8,484 nt of DNA from Clostridia bacterium (GCA_017540285.1 JAFYBI010000280.1:1-8484), one strand, 5' to 3'. Shown: positions 1 to 6,383, counted from the first letter of the stretch. Notes: generated by a model not told the origin, from the letters alone. A program made the numbers and translations.

Positions 1-1
1 C

Positions 2-265
2 GAGGGGGACGACTGCGTGCGCGTGGAGAATTCCTTCTTCTGGCACCACATCCCGAAGAGCACCGCGTACCGCTACACCGAGGACAAATCCCTCGTCGAA
101 CGGGCAAAGGCCCTCGCAAAGGAAGGCCGGGAATCCTCCTCCGTCTGGTACCGCCCCGACATGGCGTGGAACCCGATGCGGACGATCTGCGTTCTCGAAC
201 AGCTCAGACGGCAGAAGAAGAAATTCGCCGTCTATTATCCGAAAAAACCGGACGGAATCGACTGA
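2..265 (+). CDS. Unrecognised protein, C-terminal fragment (5' end outside window)
   Basis: An open frame enters from the left edge and stops at TGA 263-265, giving the last 87 residues of a protein that begins upstream. GTG codons exist inside the frame (for example at 17), but the frame is open to position 2 and no ribosome binding site precedes them, so the gene is treated as truncated by the window. The fragment is rich in charged and aromatic residues, with WHHIP near its start, a WYRPD motif around residues 50-54, a predicted helix in the middle and a basic KKKF segment before the end. There is no signal peptide or membrane segment in the visible part. The stop lies one base before the racemase ATG at 267, so the two are probably co-transcribed and translationally coupled. 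I do not recognise the family. The tight packing with a racemase and a Mur ligase suggests a related role, but that is inference only. Confidence 0.7.
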   Translation, partial: EGDDCVRVENSFFWHHIPKSTAYRYTEDKSLVERAKALAKEGRESSSVWYRPDMAWNPMRTICVLEQLRRQKKKFAVYYPKKPDGID

Positions 266-266
266 C

Positions 267-1019
267 ATGACGGAAAAAAGAAAACTGCTCGGCATCATCG
301 GCGGCCTCGGCCCCGCGTCGAGCGCGTACTTTTACGAGCTGATCACCGAGCACACGAAGGCTGCGCGGGATCAGGACCACATCGACATCATCCTCTCCTC
401 CCGGGCCACCACCCCGGACCGCACCGCGTACATCCTCGGCGAGAGCGGGGACAGCCCCCTGCCCGCGATGATCGCGGACGCGCGTTCCCTCGAGGATTAC
501 GGCGCGACGGCCATCGTCATCCCGTGCAACACGGCGCACTATTTCATCGAAGAGGTCCGCCGGTCCGTGTCGGTGCCCATGCCGTCGATCATCACGGAGA
601 CGGTGCGGCACATCCGGAAGCGCGGGTTCAAAAAAGCGGCGATCCTCGCGACGGCCGGAACGATCGCGTCGGGCTCCTACGAGCGGGAATTCGAGGCGTT
701 CGGGATCGGATGCGCAGCCCCGGACGAGGCGGGCACGAAGCGGCTCATGGAGATCATCTACGGCGAGGTCAAGCGCGGGATCATCCCCCCGGCGTCGGAG
801 CTCTACGAGGTCGTGGACCCGATGTTCGCCGCCGGCTGCGACTGCGCGATCCTCGGGTGCACCGAGCTCTCGCTGATCGGCAGGCAGATGCAGGACGACT
901 GCCGCATCGTTGACTCCCTCACCGTGCTCGCGGACTGCGCGATCCGGCTGATGGGACATGAAACCACCGGATTCCCCCCATTCTATGACGGAGGCGCGGA
1001 CCATGGAAATCCTGCTTGA
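267..1019 (+). CDS. Aspartate/glutamate racemase family protein
   Basis: This 250-residue protein belongs to the cofactor-independent Asp/Glu racemase family (PF01177), which inverts the alpha carbon of an amino acid with two cysteines acting as acid and base. The N terminus has the family's glycine-rich strand-loop, LGIIGGLGP. The two catalytic cysteines are both present: Cys87 in PCNTAH and Cys198 in GCTEL. The length fits the family (about 230-250). ATG 267 directly precedes the conserved N terminus; the upstream Shine-Dalgarno is weak (CGGAA), consistent with coupling to the preceding gene. The last 17 bases overlap the murE-like gene. The sequence alone cannot tell aspartate, glutamate or broad specificity; it resembles the aspartate-racemase branch more than MurI. 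The cytoplasmic product may supply a D-amino acid for the neighbouring Mur ligase, which is inferred from the overlap. Confidence 0.9.
   Translation: MTEKRKLLGIIGGLGPASSAYFYELITEHTKAARDQDHIDIILSSRATTPDRTAYILGESGDSPLPAMIADARSLEDYGATAIVIPCNTAHYFIEEVRRSVSVPMPSIITETVRHIRKRGFKKAAILATAGTIASGSYEREFEAFGIGCAAPDEAGTKRLMEIIYGEVKRGIIPPASELYEVVDPMFAAGCDCAILGCTELSLIGRQMQDDCRIVDSLTVLADCAIRLMGHETTGFPPFYDGGADHGNPA
990..994 (+). promoter_or_regulatory. Ribosome binding site that sets the murE start
   Basis: GGAGG lies 8 bases before ATG 1003, inside the 3' end of the racemase gene. In-frame ATGs at 958 and 985 have no comparable site, and the residues they would add do not look like a MurE N terminus. This supports 1003 as the start. 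Confidence 0.75.
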
Positions 1020-2484
1020 CGACCTGCTCTCCGCGTTCCCCGGGGAGACTGCGGGCGAGACGGCCGGCCGGGTGATCGGGAAGGTCGAGTACGACTCGCG
1101 CAAGGCGGATCGGGAGACCCTCTTCTTCTGTCTCCCCGGCGCGCGCGCAGACGGACACGACTATGCTCCGTCGGCTTACGAGGCCGGATGCCGGGCGTTC
1201 GTGGTGGAGCGCGCCCTTCCCCTCCCCGCCGACGCCGTGCAGATCATCGTACCGGACGCCCGGGAGGCGCTCGCGTACGCCTCCGCCCGCTTATACGGCG
1301 ATCCGGCGAAGGAACTCTGCGTCATCGGCGTGACCGGGACGAAGGGCAAGACCACGACGGCCCTCTATATCTCCGGGATTCTCTCGGCCTGCGGCATCCC
1401 CTGCGCCTACATCGGCACCAACGGCGTCGTCATCGGCAGGGAGCACTTCGAAACGGTGAACTCCACGCCGGAGAGCCGCGAGCTGCACCGCTTCTTCGCG
1501 ATGATGCGGGACCGCGGCTACACCCACGTGGCGATGGAGGTCTCCTCGCAGGCCCTCGACCGCGCGCGCGTGAAGGGCATTCCCTTCGACACGGTGATCT
1601 TCACGAATCTCACGGAGGATCACGTCAGCCCGACGGAGCACGCGACCTTCGAGGAATACCGCGACGCCAAGCGCAAGCTCTTCCGGGATTACGGCGCAAA
1701 GCACGTGATCGCGAACGCGGACGATCCCTATGCCCCCTATATGACCGAGAGCGTGCGGGAGCGGACCGTGACCTACGGCATCGACTCACCGGCGGACTAC
1801 ACGGCGTCCGGGATCGGGCGGTTCCGGGACGAGACCTGCCTCGGCGTCGAATTTGAGATGACGGCGCGCGGTCAGAAGACACACGTCCGTCTGCGGCAGC
1901 CCGGCCGGTTCAGCGCGTACAACGGGCTCGCGGCGATCGCGGCGGCGGCCTGCATGGGCATTTCCCCGGAAAAGGCGGCGGAAGCGGCTGCGGCCATCTC
2001 GGTCCGCGGTCGGATGGAGATGGTCGACGCGATCCCCGGGATCACCTTCATCATCGACTACGCGCACAACGGCGTCAGCCTCACGAACGCCCTCACGGAG
2101 CTCAGGGCGTACGACCCCGGGCGGCTTGTCTGCGTCTTCGGATGCATCGGCGGGCGGACGTTCCACCGGCGGCGGGAGCTGGCCGAGGCGGCGTCCTCCC
2201 TCGCGGACTTCACCGTCGTCACGTCGGACAACCCCGACTTCGAGGATCCGGAAGACATCATCGAGGACGTGATGCAGTATTTCGATCCCTCGAAGCTGGC
2301 GATCACGATCCCCGACCGGGAGGAAGCGGTCCGGTTCGCGGTCCGCACGGTGAAGAAGGGGGACATCGTCCTCTTCGCGGGAAAGGGCCACGAGACGTAC
2401 CAGATCGTGCGGGGAGAAAAGGTCCCGTTCTCCGAGCGCGCCGTCCTGCTCGACGAGGCGGCAAAGGAGCTCGCGGCGGTATAA
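1003..2484 (+). CDS. murE: MurE-type UDP-MurNAc-tripeptide synthetase
   Basis: This 493-residue Mur ligase is in the MurE class, which adds the third amino acid to UDP-MurNAc-L-Ala-D-Glu using ATP in the cytoplasm. The N-terminal UDP-binding domain has the YDSRK motif. The central ATPase has the P-loop GTKGKTT (residues 112-118), the STPES segment that follows, and Lys223 in YRDAK at the position carbamylated in MurE. The C-terminal domain has the HNG motif of the Mur family, then DNPD (409-412) and GKGHE (460-464). E. coli-type diaminopimelate-adding MurE has DNPR, whose Arg binds the distal carboxylate of meso-diaminopimelate; here Asp412 replaces it, so Lys, ornithine or another residue may be the substrate. 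The usual MurE length is about 480-500. It overlaps the racemase gene and ends at a strong terminator. Alternative: a second, specialised MurE paralogue rather than the housekeeping enzyme. Confidence 0.9.
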   Translation: MEILLDDLLSAFPGETAGETAGRVIGKVEYDSRKADRETLFFCLPGARADGHDYAPSAYEAGCRAFVVERALPLPADAVQIIVPDAREALAYASARLYGDPAKELCVIGVTGTKGKTTTALYISGILSACGIPCAYIGTNGVVIGREHFETVNSTPESRELHRFFAMMRDRGYTHVAMEVSSQALDRARVKGIPFDTVIFTNLTEDHVSPTEHATFEEYRDAKRKLFRDYGAKHVIANADDPYAPYMTESVRERTVTYGIDSPADYTASGIGRFRDETCLGVEFEMTARGQKTHVRLRQPGRFSAYNGLAAIAAAACMGISPEKAAEAAAAISVRGRMEMVDAIPGITFIIDYAHNGVSLTNALTELRAYDPGRLVCVFGCIGGRTFHRRRELAEAASSLADFTVVTSDNPDFEDPEDIIEDVMQYFDPSKLAITIPDREEAVRFAVRTVKKGDIVLFAGKGHETYQIVRGEKVPFSERAVLLDEAAKELAAV

Positions 2485-2495
2485 ACGGCACACAA

Positions 2496-2529
2496 AAAGG
2501 AGCATGCCACAGGCGCGCTCCTTTGTTTT
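2496..2529. terminator. Bidirectional intrinsic terminator between convergent genes
   Basis: AAAGGAGC (2496-2503) pairs with GCTCCTTT (2517-2524). The loop can form an inner GCC/GGC stem (2506-2508 with 2512-2514). GTTTTT follows on the plus strand, and a T run follows the hairpin on the minus strand. It therefore serves murE on one strand and the lipoprotein gene on the other. Confidence 0.88.
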
Positions 2530-2537
2530 TATGCGAT

Positions 2538-3725
2538 TTACTGCTGAATGATCTTCGCGTCTTCGGCGATCTTCTCCATCAGCGCCTGCCAGAGGACGGA
2601 CGTGCGGAGCTTGTCCTCGCCGTAGTAATCGAGGATCTCGTCCTCCGTCATGCCGTTGTACTCGGCGTAAAACGCGATGCCCGCCGCGTATTCCTCCTCA
2701 GTCGGCTCGACGCCGAGCTCCTTCACGAGGGAATACATCACAAGGTCCTCCTTCACGTAGGCTTCGGCGGTCGCATAGATCTCGTCGTCCGTCTTCGCCA
2801 TGTAGTTCGTGAGGAAGGTCTCGTAGTCCGTGCCGTAGTAGGACGCGTAGGATTCGTAATACCCGCGCTGCTCGGCGTAGAGCTTGTGCACGGCGTCGGC
2901 CGGATATTCCTTCACCGCGGAGTGCTCCAGCACCTGCTGCCAAAGATCGGTGTACATCTGGCTGTTCACGTAGTACGCCTTCTGCTTCGCCACGGTCTCG
3001 CGGTACGCGATGCGGAATTCCTCAACGTTCGAGTAGGAGAAGTTGGAGGAGACGAATCCGTCGTCGAGCACCGGGGTGATCAGATTGTCCGTCAGGATCG
3101 CATGGACCGTCGTCACGAAGGTCACGGTCTGCCCGTTGAGGTCGTCGGCCCCGTAATTCTCGGGGAAGGTCACGTCGAAGGAAAATTCCTCCCCGACGGT
3201 CTTTCCGATGTACGCCTCGGCGAAGCCTTCGATGTACCCGGTGCCGGAGGACGCGACCACTTCCTGATCGGTCCCCGTGCCGCCCGCGAATGCAACGCCG
3301 TCCTTGTAGCCGGCATAATCCACGCGCAGACGGTCGCCCTCGGAGACGGCGCCTTCCGTGATCTCCTCGTAATAGGAATAGTTGTCGAGCATTGCGTCGA
3401 TCTCGTCCTCGAATTCCTCGTCGGTGAGGACGTCGGACATCTTCGTCACGGTGAGACCCTGATAGGGACCGACCTCGATGTATTTCGAAAAGTCGAGGGC
3501 GGAATAGTCGAAATCGGGAAGCTGTGCCCACGCTTCCCAGTCGGCACGTTCCGGATTGCCTTCCGCCGCGCCGTTTCCGGTGCCGGGTACGGTGTCTCCG
3601 GCGAGCGTGACGGTCGGATTCCCGGCGATATCGGCGATCGGCTTGTCGTTCTGTTCGTTCTTTTTGCATGCCGCGGCAGGACACAGAAGAGCCGCTGCGA
3701 GGAGGATGGTCAGAATTCTTTTCAC
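2538..3725 (-). CDS. Trigger-factor/FKBP-like peptidyl-prolyl isomerase lipoprotein
   Basis: The product (395 residues) is a secreted, membrane-anchored protein related to trigger factor. It starts with a signal peptide: MKRIL, then a hydrophobic stretch, then PAAAC with Cys20 as the likely lipidated residue (Ala rather than Leu at -3 makes the lipobox slightly atypical). Residues 21-70 are a low-complexity linker. An FKBP-type isomerase domain covers about 129-211, with GDRLRVDY, a GTGYIEGFAEAYIG segment and TFPENYG, which resembles the trigger-factor FKBP domain. Residues 212-395 are acidic, Tyr-rich and helical, like the trigger-factor/SurA chaperone arm. The probable role is folding of exported proteins outside the membrane, comparable to PrsA. 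The GTG start at 3725 is chosen because AGGA sits 6 bases upstream and it gives a proper signal peptide; an in-frame ATG at 3776 would add 17 charged residues and lies close to the -10 box. Confidence 0.87.
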   Translation of the reverse strand: MKRILTILLAAALLCPAAACKKNEQNDKPIADIAGNPTVTLAGDTVPGTGNGAAEGNPERADWEAWAQLPDFDYSALDFSKYIEVGPYQGLTVTKMSDVLTDEEFEDEIDAMLDNYSYYEEITEGAVSEGDRLRVDYAGYKDGVAFAGGTGTDQEVVASSGTGYIEGFAEAYIGKTVGEEFSFDVTFPENYGADDLNGQTVTFVTTVHAILTDNLITPVLDDGFVSSNFSYSNVEEFRIAYRETVAKQKAYYVNSQMYTDLWQQVLEHSAVKEYPADAVHKLYAEQRGYYESYASYYGTDYETFLTNYMAKTDDEIYATAEAYVKEDLVMYSLVKELGVEPTEEEYAAGIAFYAEYNGMTEDEILDYYGEDKLRTSVLWQALMEKIAEDAKIIQQ

Positions 3726-3781
3726 GTTGTTCCTCGTTTTGCGTTGGATTTCATCGATTCGCCGAAAGCGGCGCATGCCGT

Positions 3782-3811
3782 ATTATAACACAGATTTCGC
3801 CGCCCTGCCAG
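3782..3811 (-). promoter_or_regulatory. Sigma-A promoter of the lipoprotein gene
   Basis: On the minus strand TATAAT (3787-3782) is preceded by TGT, an extended -10. CTGGCA (3811-3806) is a 4/6 match to the -35 consensus at an 18-base spacing. Transcription would start near 3775, about 50 bases before the GTG. This also argues against a translation start at 3776. Confidence 0.75.
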
Positions 3812-3866
3812 CCCCCGGGGCATAATTTACGTTTTGTTCATCGGATTCGCCGTTTTTCCCGCCCTC

Positions 3867-3895
3867 TTGACTTTGCCCGGCGATTGGATTATAAT
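3867..3895 (+). promoter_or_regulatory. Sigma-A promoter of the Nudix-DUF4886 operon
   Basis: TTGACT (3867-3872) and TATAAT (3890-3895) are separated by 17 bases. Transcription would start near 3902, giving a leader of about 20 bases before the TTG start at 3922. It diverges from the lipoprotein promoter. Confidence 0.88.
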
Positions 3896-3921
3896 GGAGA
3901 AAACCAAAGGGAGGCGAGGAC

Positions 3922-4413
3922 TTGTACATCACATCTCTTTGCTACGTGGAGCGGGACGGGAAATACCTGATGCTCCACCGCGTGAAGAAGGAAGAGGACC
4001 GCAACCGCGACAAATGGATCGGGATCGGCGGCTCCTTTCTCGAGGACGAATCGCCCGAGGACTGCGTGAGGCGGGAGGCGCGCGAGGAAACCGGGCTGAC
4101 GCTTCTCGCGCCCGTTCTGCGATCCGTCATCACCTTCGTCGTCGAGGGCGGGGAATCGGAGCTGATGTTCCTCTTCACCTGCCGGGACTTCGAAGGGGCC
4201 CTCACCGACTGCGACGAGGGGACGCTCGCATGGATCCCGAAGGAGGATCTCTACGGCCTCGAACTCTGGGAAGGCGACCGCATCTTTCTCGAAAAGATCG
4301 CCGCCCTCTGCCCCTTCTTCACGCTGAAACTCGTTTACGACCGCGGCGGACGCCTCCTCTATGCCGAGGAAGACGGCGCGCGCGTCATCATCGACAGGAG
4401 GACGAAAGCATGA
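3922..4413 (+). CDS. Nudix hydrolase (MutT/NTP pyrophosphohydrolase-like)
   Basis: This 163-residue protein has a perfect Nudix box at residues 37-59: Gly37, Glu43, then REAREETGL with the metal-binding Glu residues. Such enzymes hydrolyse nucleoside diphosphates linked to another moiety, often damaged nucleotides such as 8-oxo-dGTP; the substrate here cannot be read from the sequence. The segment before the box (VKKEEDRNRDKWIGIGG) is typical of the MutT/8-oxo-dGTP diphosphatase-like branch. The start is TTG 3922, because AGGGAGG ends 7 bases upstream, it lies just after the promoter and it gives the expected N-terminal beta strand (MYITSLCYVERDG). Its TGA overlaps the next gene's ATG (ATGA at 4410-4413), so the two are translationally coupled. 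The rare TTG start may limit expression. The product is probably a cytoplasmic house-cleaning enzyme. Confidence 0.9.
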   Translation: MYITSLCYVERDGKYLMLHRVKKEEDRNRDKWIGIGGSFLEDESPEDCVRREAREETGLTLLAPVLRSVITFVVEGGESELMFLFTCRDFEGALTDCDEGTLAWIPKEDLYGLELWEGDRIFLEKIAALCPFFTLKLVYDRGGRLLYAEEDGARVIIDRRTKA

Positions 4414-5153
4414 GAACACTATCGATCGGCAACAGCTTTTCCGAAGACGCCTGCGGCTATCTTCACCTGACCGCGGAGAGCGCCGGGATCGGGTGGGAGT
4501 GCGTCAATCTCTATATCGGCGGCTGCTCCCTCGAATACCACGCGGAAAACCTGCGGGAGAACCGTCGGAACTACGGCCTGGAGATCAACGGGGAGAACAC
4601 GGGACGTACGATCTCGATCCCCGAAGCGCTCGCGATGGGGAAATATGACTTCATCACGCTCCAGCAGGCGAGCCATTTCAGCGGCATGAAGGAGACGTAC
4701 TTTCCTTTTATCCGCGAGCTCTATGACGCCTGCCGGGCCGCGCAGCCGGAGGCAGAGATCGTGATCCACGAGACCTGGGCGTACGAGAGCGATTCGACGC
4801 ACGGCGCGTTTCCGAACTACGGCTCCGATCAGCGTCGTATGTACGAATGCCTGCGGGACGCGTACCGGGAGGCGGCAGATGCCCTCGGTGTGCGGCTGAT
4901 CCCGGTCGGCGACACGGTGCAGTACCTCAGAGAGCACGTGCCGGCATACGACTATCCCCACGGCGGCGCGCCGCTCACCCGGGACGGCTTCCACCTCGCG
5001 ATCCCGGACGGCCGCTATCTCGCCGCGCTCGTGTGGATCGAGACCCTCGCGGGAGCCGATGCGCGGGATGCCCGGTACCTCCCCGAGGGGATGACGGAAG
5101 AGCGCCGCGCGCTTCTCGCCGAGGAGGTCCACGCGTTCCTGCATCGGGCGTGA
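4410..5153 (+). CDS. DUF4886 / SGNH-hydrolase-like protein
   Basis: The 247-residue product begins with IGNSFSEDA, the N-terminal signature of DUF4886 proteins, which have the SGNH/GDSL hydrolase fold. Ser9 in GNS is the likely nucleophile, in place of the GDS motif. LQQASHFSG lies in the middle, and DGFH (192-195), near the C terminus, supplies the Asp and His of the triad. The family is uncharacterised; members are usually thought to be esterases acting on acylated carbohydrates. There is no signal peptide, so this one is likely cytoplasmic. ATG 4410 is preceded by AGGAGG 8 bases upstream and overlaps the stop of the Nudix gene. Longer readings of the same frame, back to 3834, run through the Nudix gene and are not real. 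The gene ends before the terminator at 5213-5252. Substrate and the reason for pairing with a Nudix enzyme are unknown. Confidence 0.87.
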   Translation: MRTLSIGNSFSEDACGYLHLTAESAGIGWECVNLYIGGCSLEYHAENLRENRRNYGLEINGENTGRTISIPEALAMGKYDFITLQQASHFSGMKETYFPFIRELYDACRAAQPEAEIVIHETWAYESDSTHGAFPNYGSDQRRMYECLRDAYREAADALGVRLIPVGDTVQYLREHVPAYDYPHGGAPLTRDGFHLAIPDGRYLAALVWIETLAGADARDARYLPEGMTEERRALLAEEVHAFLHRA

Positions 5154-5212
5154 GTTGTGCGCTTCCCACAAATCGAATGCGAGTAATTTGTCAGTTTGCA
5201 CCAAAGAAAACG

Positions 5213-5252
5213 GCCTGCCGGCGGAAACATCGGCAGGCTGTCTCTTGTTTTC
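5213..5252 (+). terminator. Intrinsic terminator of the Nudix-DUF4886 operon
   Basis: GCCTGCCG (5213-5220) pairs perfectly with CGGCAGGC (5231-5238) around a 10-base loop, followed by a moderate T-rich tail with TTGTTTT. The tail overlaps the -35 of the next promoter. Confidence 0.83.
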
Positions 5253-5273
5253 GGATGTGAAGAGTGTTATAAT
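5245..5273 (+). promoter_or_regulatory. Sigma-A promoter of the aldolase gene
   Basis: TATAAT (5268-5273) has an upstream TGT (extended -10). TTGTTT (5245-5250) is a weak -35 match at 17 bases. Transcription would begin near 5280, about 27 bases before the ATG. Confidence 0.78.
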
Positions 5274-5306
5274 AGTACTGTAATCACATGAGAGGAAGTG
5301 TTAATT

Positions 5307-5987
5307 ATGTTATATCTGATCGATACAGCCAATCTCGACGCGATCCGGACGTGCTGCGAGTACTACCCCGTCGCGGGCGTGACCACCAATCCGACGATCA
5401 TTTCGCGGGAGAACTCCGATTTCAAGGCGCTGATCACCGAGATCCGCAAGATCATCGGCGACGAGCGGATGCTGCACATCCAGACCACGGCGACCGAGGC
5501 CGAGGAAATCGTGAAGGAAGCCGAAATGCTCCGTTCCGTCGTCGGCGGGAAGTTCTACATCAAGATCCCGATCACCAAGGAGGGTCTCAAGGCCGCGTCC
5601 GTGTGCAAATCCCACGGCATCGGCGTGACCATGACGGCGATCTTCACCCAGCCGCAGGCACTCGTGGCGGCGCGCGCGGGCGCGGATTTCGTCGCCCCGT
5701 ACATCAACCGGCTGGACAACATCGTGTCCGACGGCGTGCACGTGGTCGAGGAGATCGTGGACATTTACCGCGCATATTCCCTTCCGACGCAGGTGCTCGC
5801 GGCCAGCTTCAAGAACGCCGAGCAGGTGCACAAGGTCTCGCTCACCGGCGCGCACGCGGTGACGATCAACCCCGATCTGTTCGACACACTGCTCTACCAT
5901 CCGCTGACGTTCTACGCGATCGACGATTTCCAGAAGGACTGGGAGAACGTCTACGGGGATAAGAAGGTCTCCGATCTGATCGGGTAA
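5307..5987 (+). CDS. fsa: Fructose-6-phosphate aldolase / TalC-type transaldolase
   Basis: This 226-residue protein is a small class I aldolase of the FSA/TalC family, which acts in the cytoplasm on fructose 6-phosphate and other sugar phosphates through a Schiff base. The family signature GVTTNP is at 24-29. The Schiff-base lysine is Lys86 in YIKIP. Aligned by eye to E. coli FSA, Asp6, Asn28, Gln59, Ala130, Tyr132, Arg135 and Ser167 match its active-site positions 6, 28, 59, 129, 131, 134 and 166. True transaldolases typically have Glu, Ser and Phe at positions 59, 129 and 131, so an aldolase activity is favoured, though many close relatives are annotated as transaldolase. ATG 5307 is chosen because AGAGGAAG precedes it by about 8 bases and LYLIDTANL is the conserved N terminus; GTG 5298 lies inside that site. 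It is monocistronic, with its own promoter and terminator. Confidence 0.92.
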   Translation: MLYLIDTANLDAIRTCCEYYPVAGVTTNPTIISRENSDFKALITEIRKIIGDERMLHIQTTATEAEEIVKEAEMLRSVVGGKFYIKIPITKEGLKAASVCKSHGIGVTMTAIFTQPQALVAARAGADFVAPYINRLDNIVSDGVHVVEEIVDIYRAYSLPTQVLAASFKNAEQVHKVSLTGAHAVTINPDLFDTLLYHPLTFYAIDDFQKDWENVYGDKKVSDLIG

Positions 5988-5989
5988 AG

Positions 5990-6010
5990 AGAGGCTCCGG
6001 CCTCTTTTTT
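5990..6010 (+). terminator. Intrinsic terminator of the aldolase gene
   Basis: AGAGGC (5990-5995) pairs with GCCTCT (6000-6005) around TCCG, followed directly by T5. The hairpin begins 2 bases after the stop codon. Confidence 0.88.
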
Positions 6011-6067
6011 CTGTCCGGAAATATGAAAACAAAGATACCCGTTATCGTGATTTTTGTTCACAGGGTC

Positions 6068-6096
6068 TTGCCATTCCCGCCGAGAGATGATATAAT
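6068..6096 (+). promoter_or_regulatory. Sigma-A promoter of the 74-residue gene
   Basis: TTGCCA (6068-6073, 5/6 match) and TATAAT (6091-6096) are 17 bases apart, with TGA forming an extended -10. The predicted start near 6103 leaves a leader of about 27 bases. A small dyad GTGA/TCAC (6047-6050, 6058-6061) lies just upstream of the -35. Confidence 0.87.
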
Positions 6097-6129
6097 GAGA
6101 ACAGACAAGAATGCCGGGGAGGTGTGAAT

Positions 6130-6354
6130 ATGTCTCCGATTGAGGAAGCGGTCCGGCTTTTGAAAGCCCAGCCGGAGGAAAACGTCAGAATCATCGTTGA
6201 ACTGCTTCGGGCCATGCAGACAAGCGCAAAACCGAACGGCGCGGAAAAGCGGATCGGAGCCGGACGGGATGAAATCCGTCTGCCGGAAGGTTTTTTTGAG
6301 CACTTCGACGATGCGAACGAGGAGATCGCCGGGATCTTTTACGGAGAAGAATAA
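6130..6354 (+). CDS. Small protein of unknown function (antitoxin-like architecture)
   Basis: The frame encodes 74 residues from ATG 6130, which has GGAGG 7 bases upstream (6118-6122); a GTG at 6124 is too close to that site. It is preceded by a strong promoter and followed by a strong terminator, so it is a real single-gene unit despite its size. Residues 1-29 form an amphipathic helix or helical pair (PIEEAVRLLKAQPEENVRII), the middle is basic and disordered, and the acidic C terminus has LPEGFFEHFDDANEEIAGIF. A helical N terminus plus an aromatic-acidic tail resembles, in outline, small antitoxins such as the DUF2281/VapB-like group, but I cannot assign a family. No toxin-sized frame lies next to it. 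It could be a solitary antitoxin, a small regulator or an adaptor. Confidence 0.8.
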   Translation: MSPIEEAVRLLKAQPEENVRIIVELLRAMQTSAKPNGAEKRIGAGRDEIRLPEGFFEHFDDANEEIAGIFYGEE

Positions 6355-6383
6355 GCTGGCACACTCTCAAAGACATGGAAAAA

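Noticed and set aside
958..1002. Upstream starts for murE (ATG 958 and ATG 985)
   Set aside because: They lack a ribosome binding site and add residues not expected in MurE; ATG 1003 has GGAGG at 8 bases.
204..1103. Minus-strand open frame of 299 codons
   Set aside because: It is opposite the racemase gene with both catalytic cysteine motifs, and has no motifs of its own.
3726..3776. Upstream ATG for the lipoprotein gene
   Set aside because: It would place 17 charged residues before the signal peptide and lies at the predicted transcription start; GTG 3725 has a good ribosome binding site.
2142..3788. Long plus-strand open frame of 548 codons
   Set aside because: It lies antisense to the lipoprotein gene and across the terminator and 3' end of murE. 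Its composition is that of a shadow frame in high-GC DNA, with no recognisable motif and no start signals.
6130..6354. Complete toxin-antitoxin pair
   Set aside because: No toxin-sized frame lies on either side; a terminator and a tRNA follow directly.
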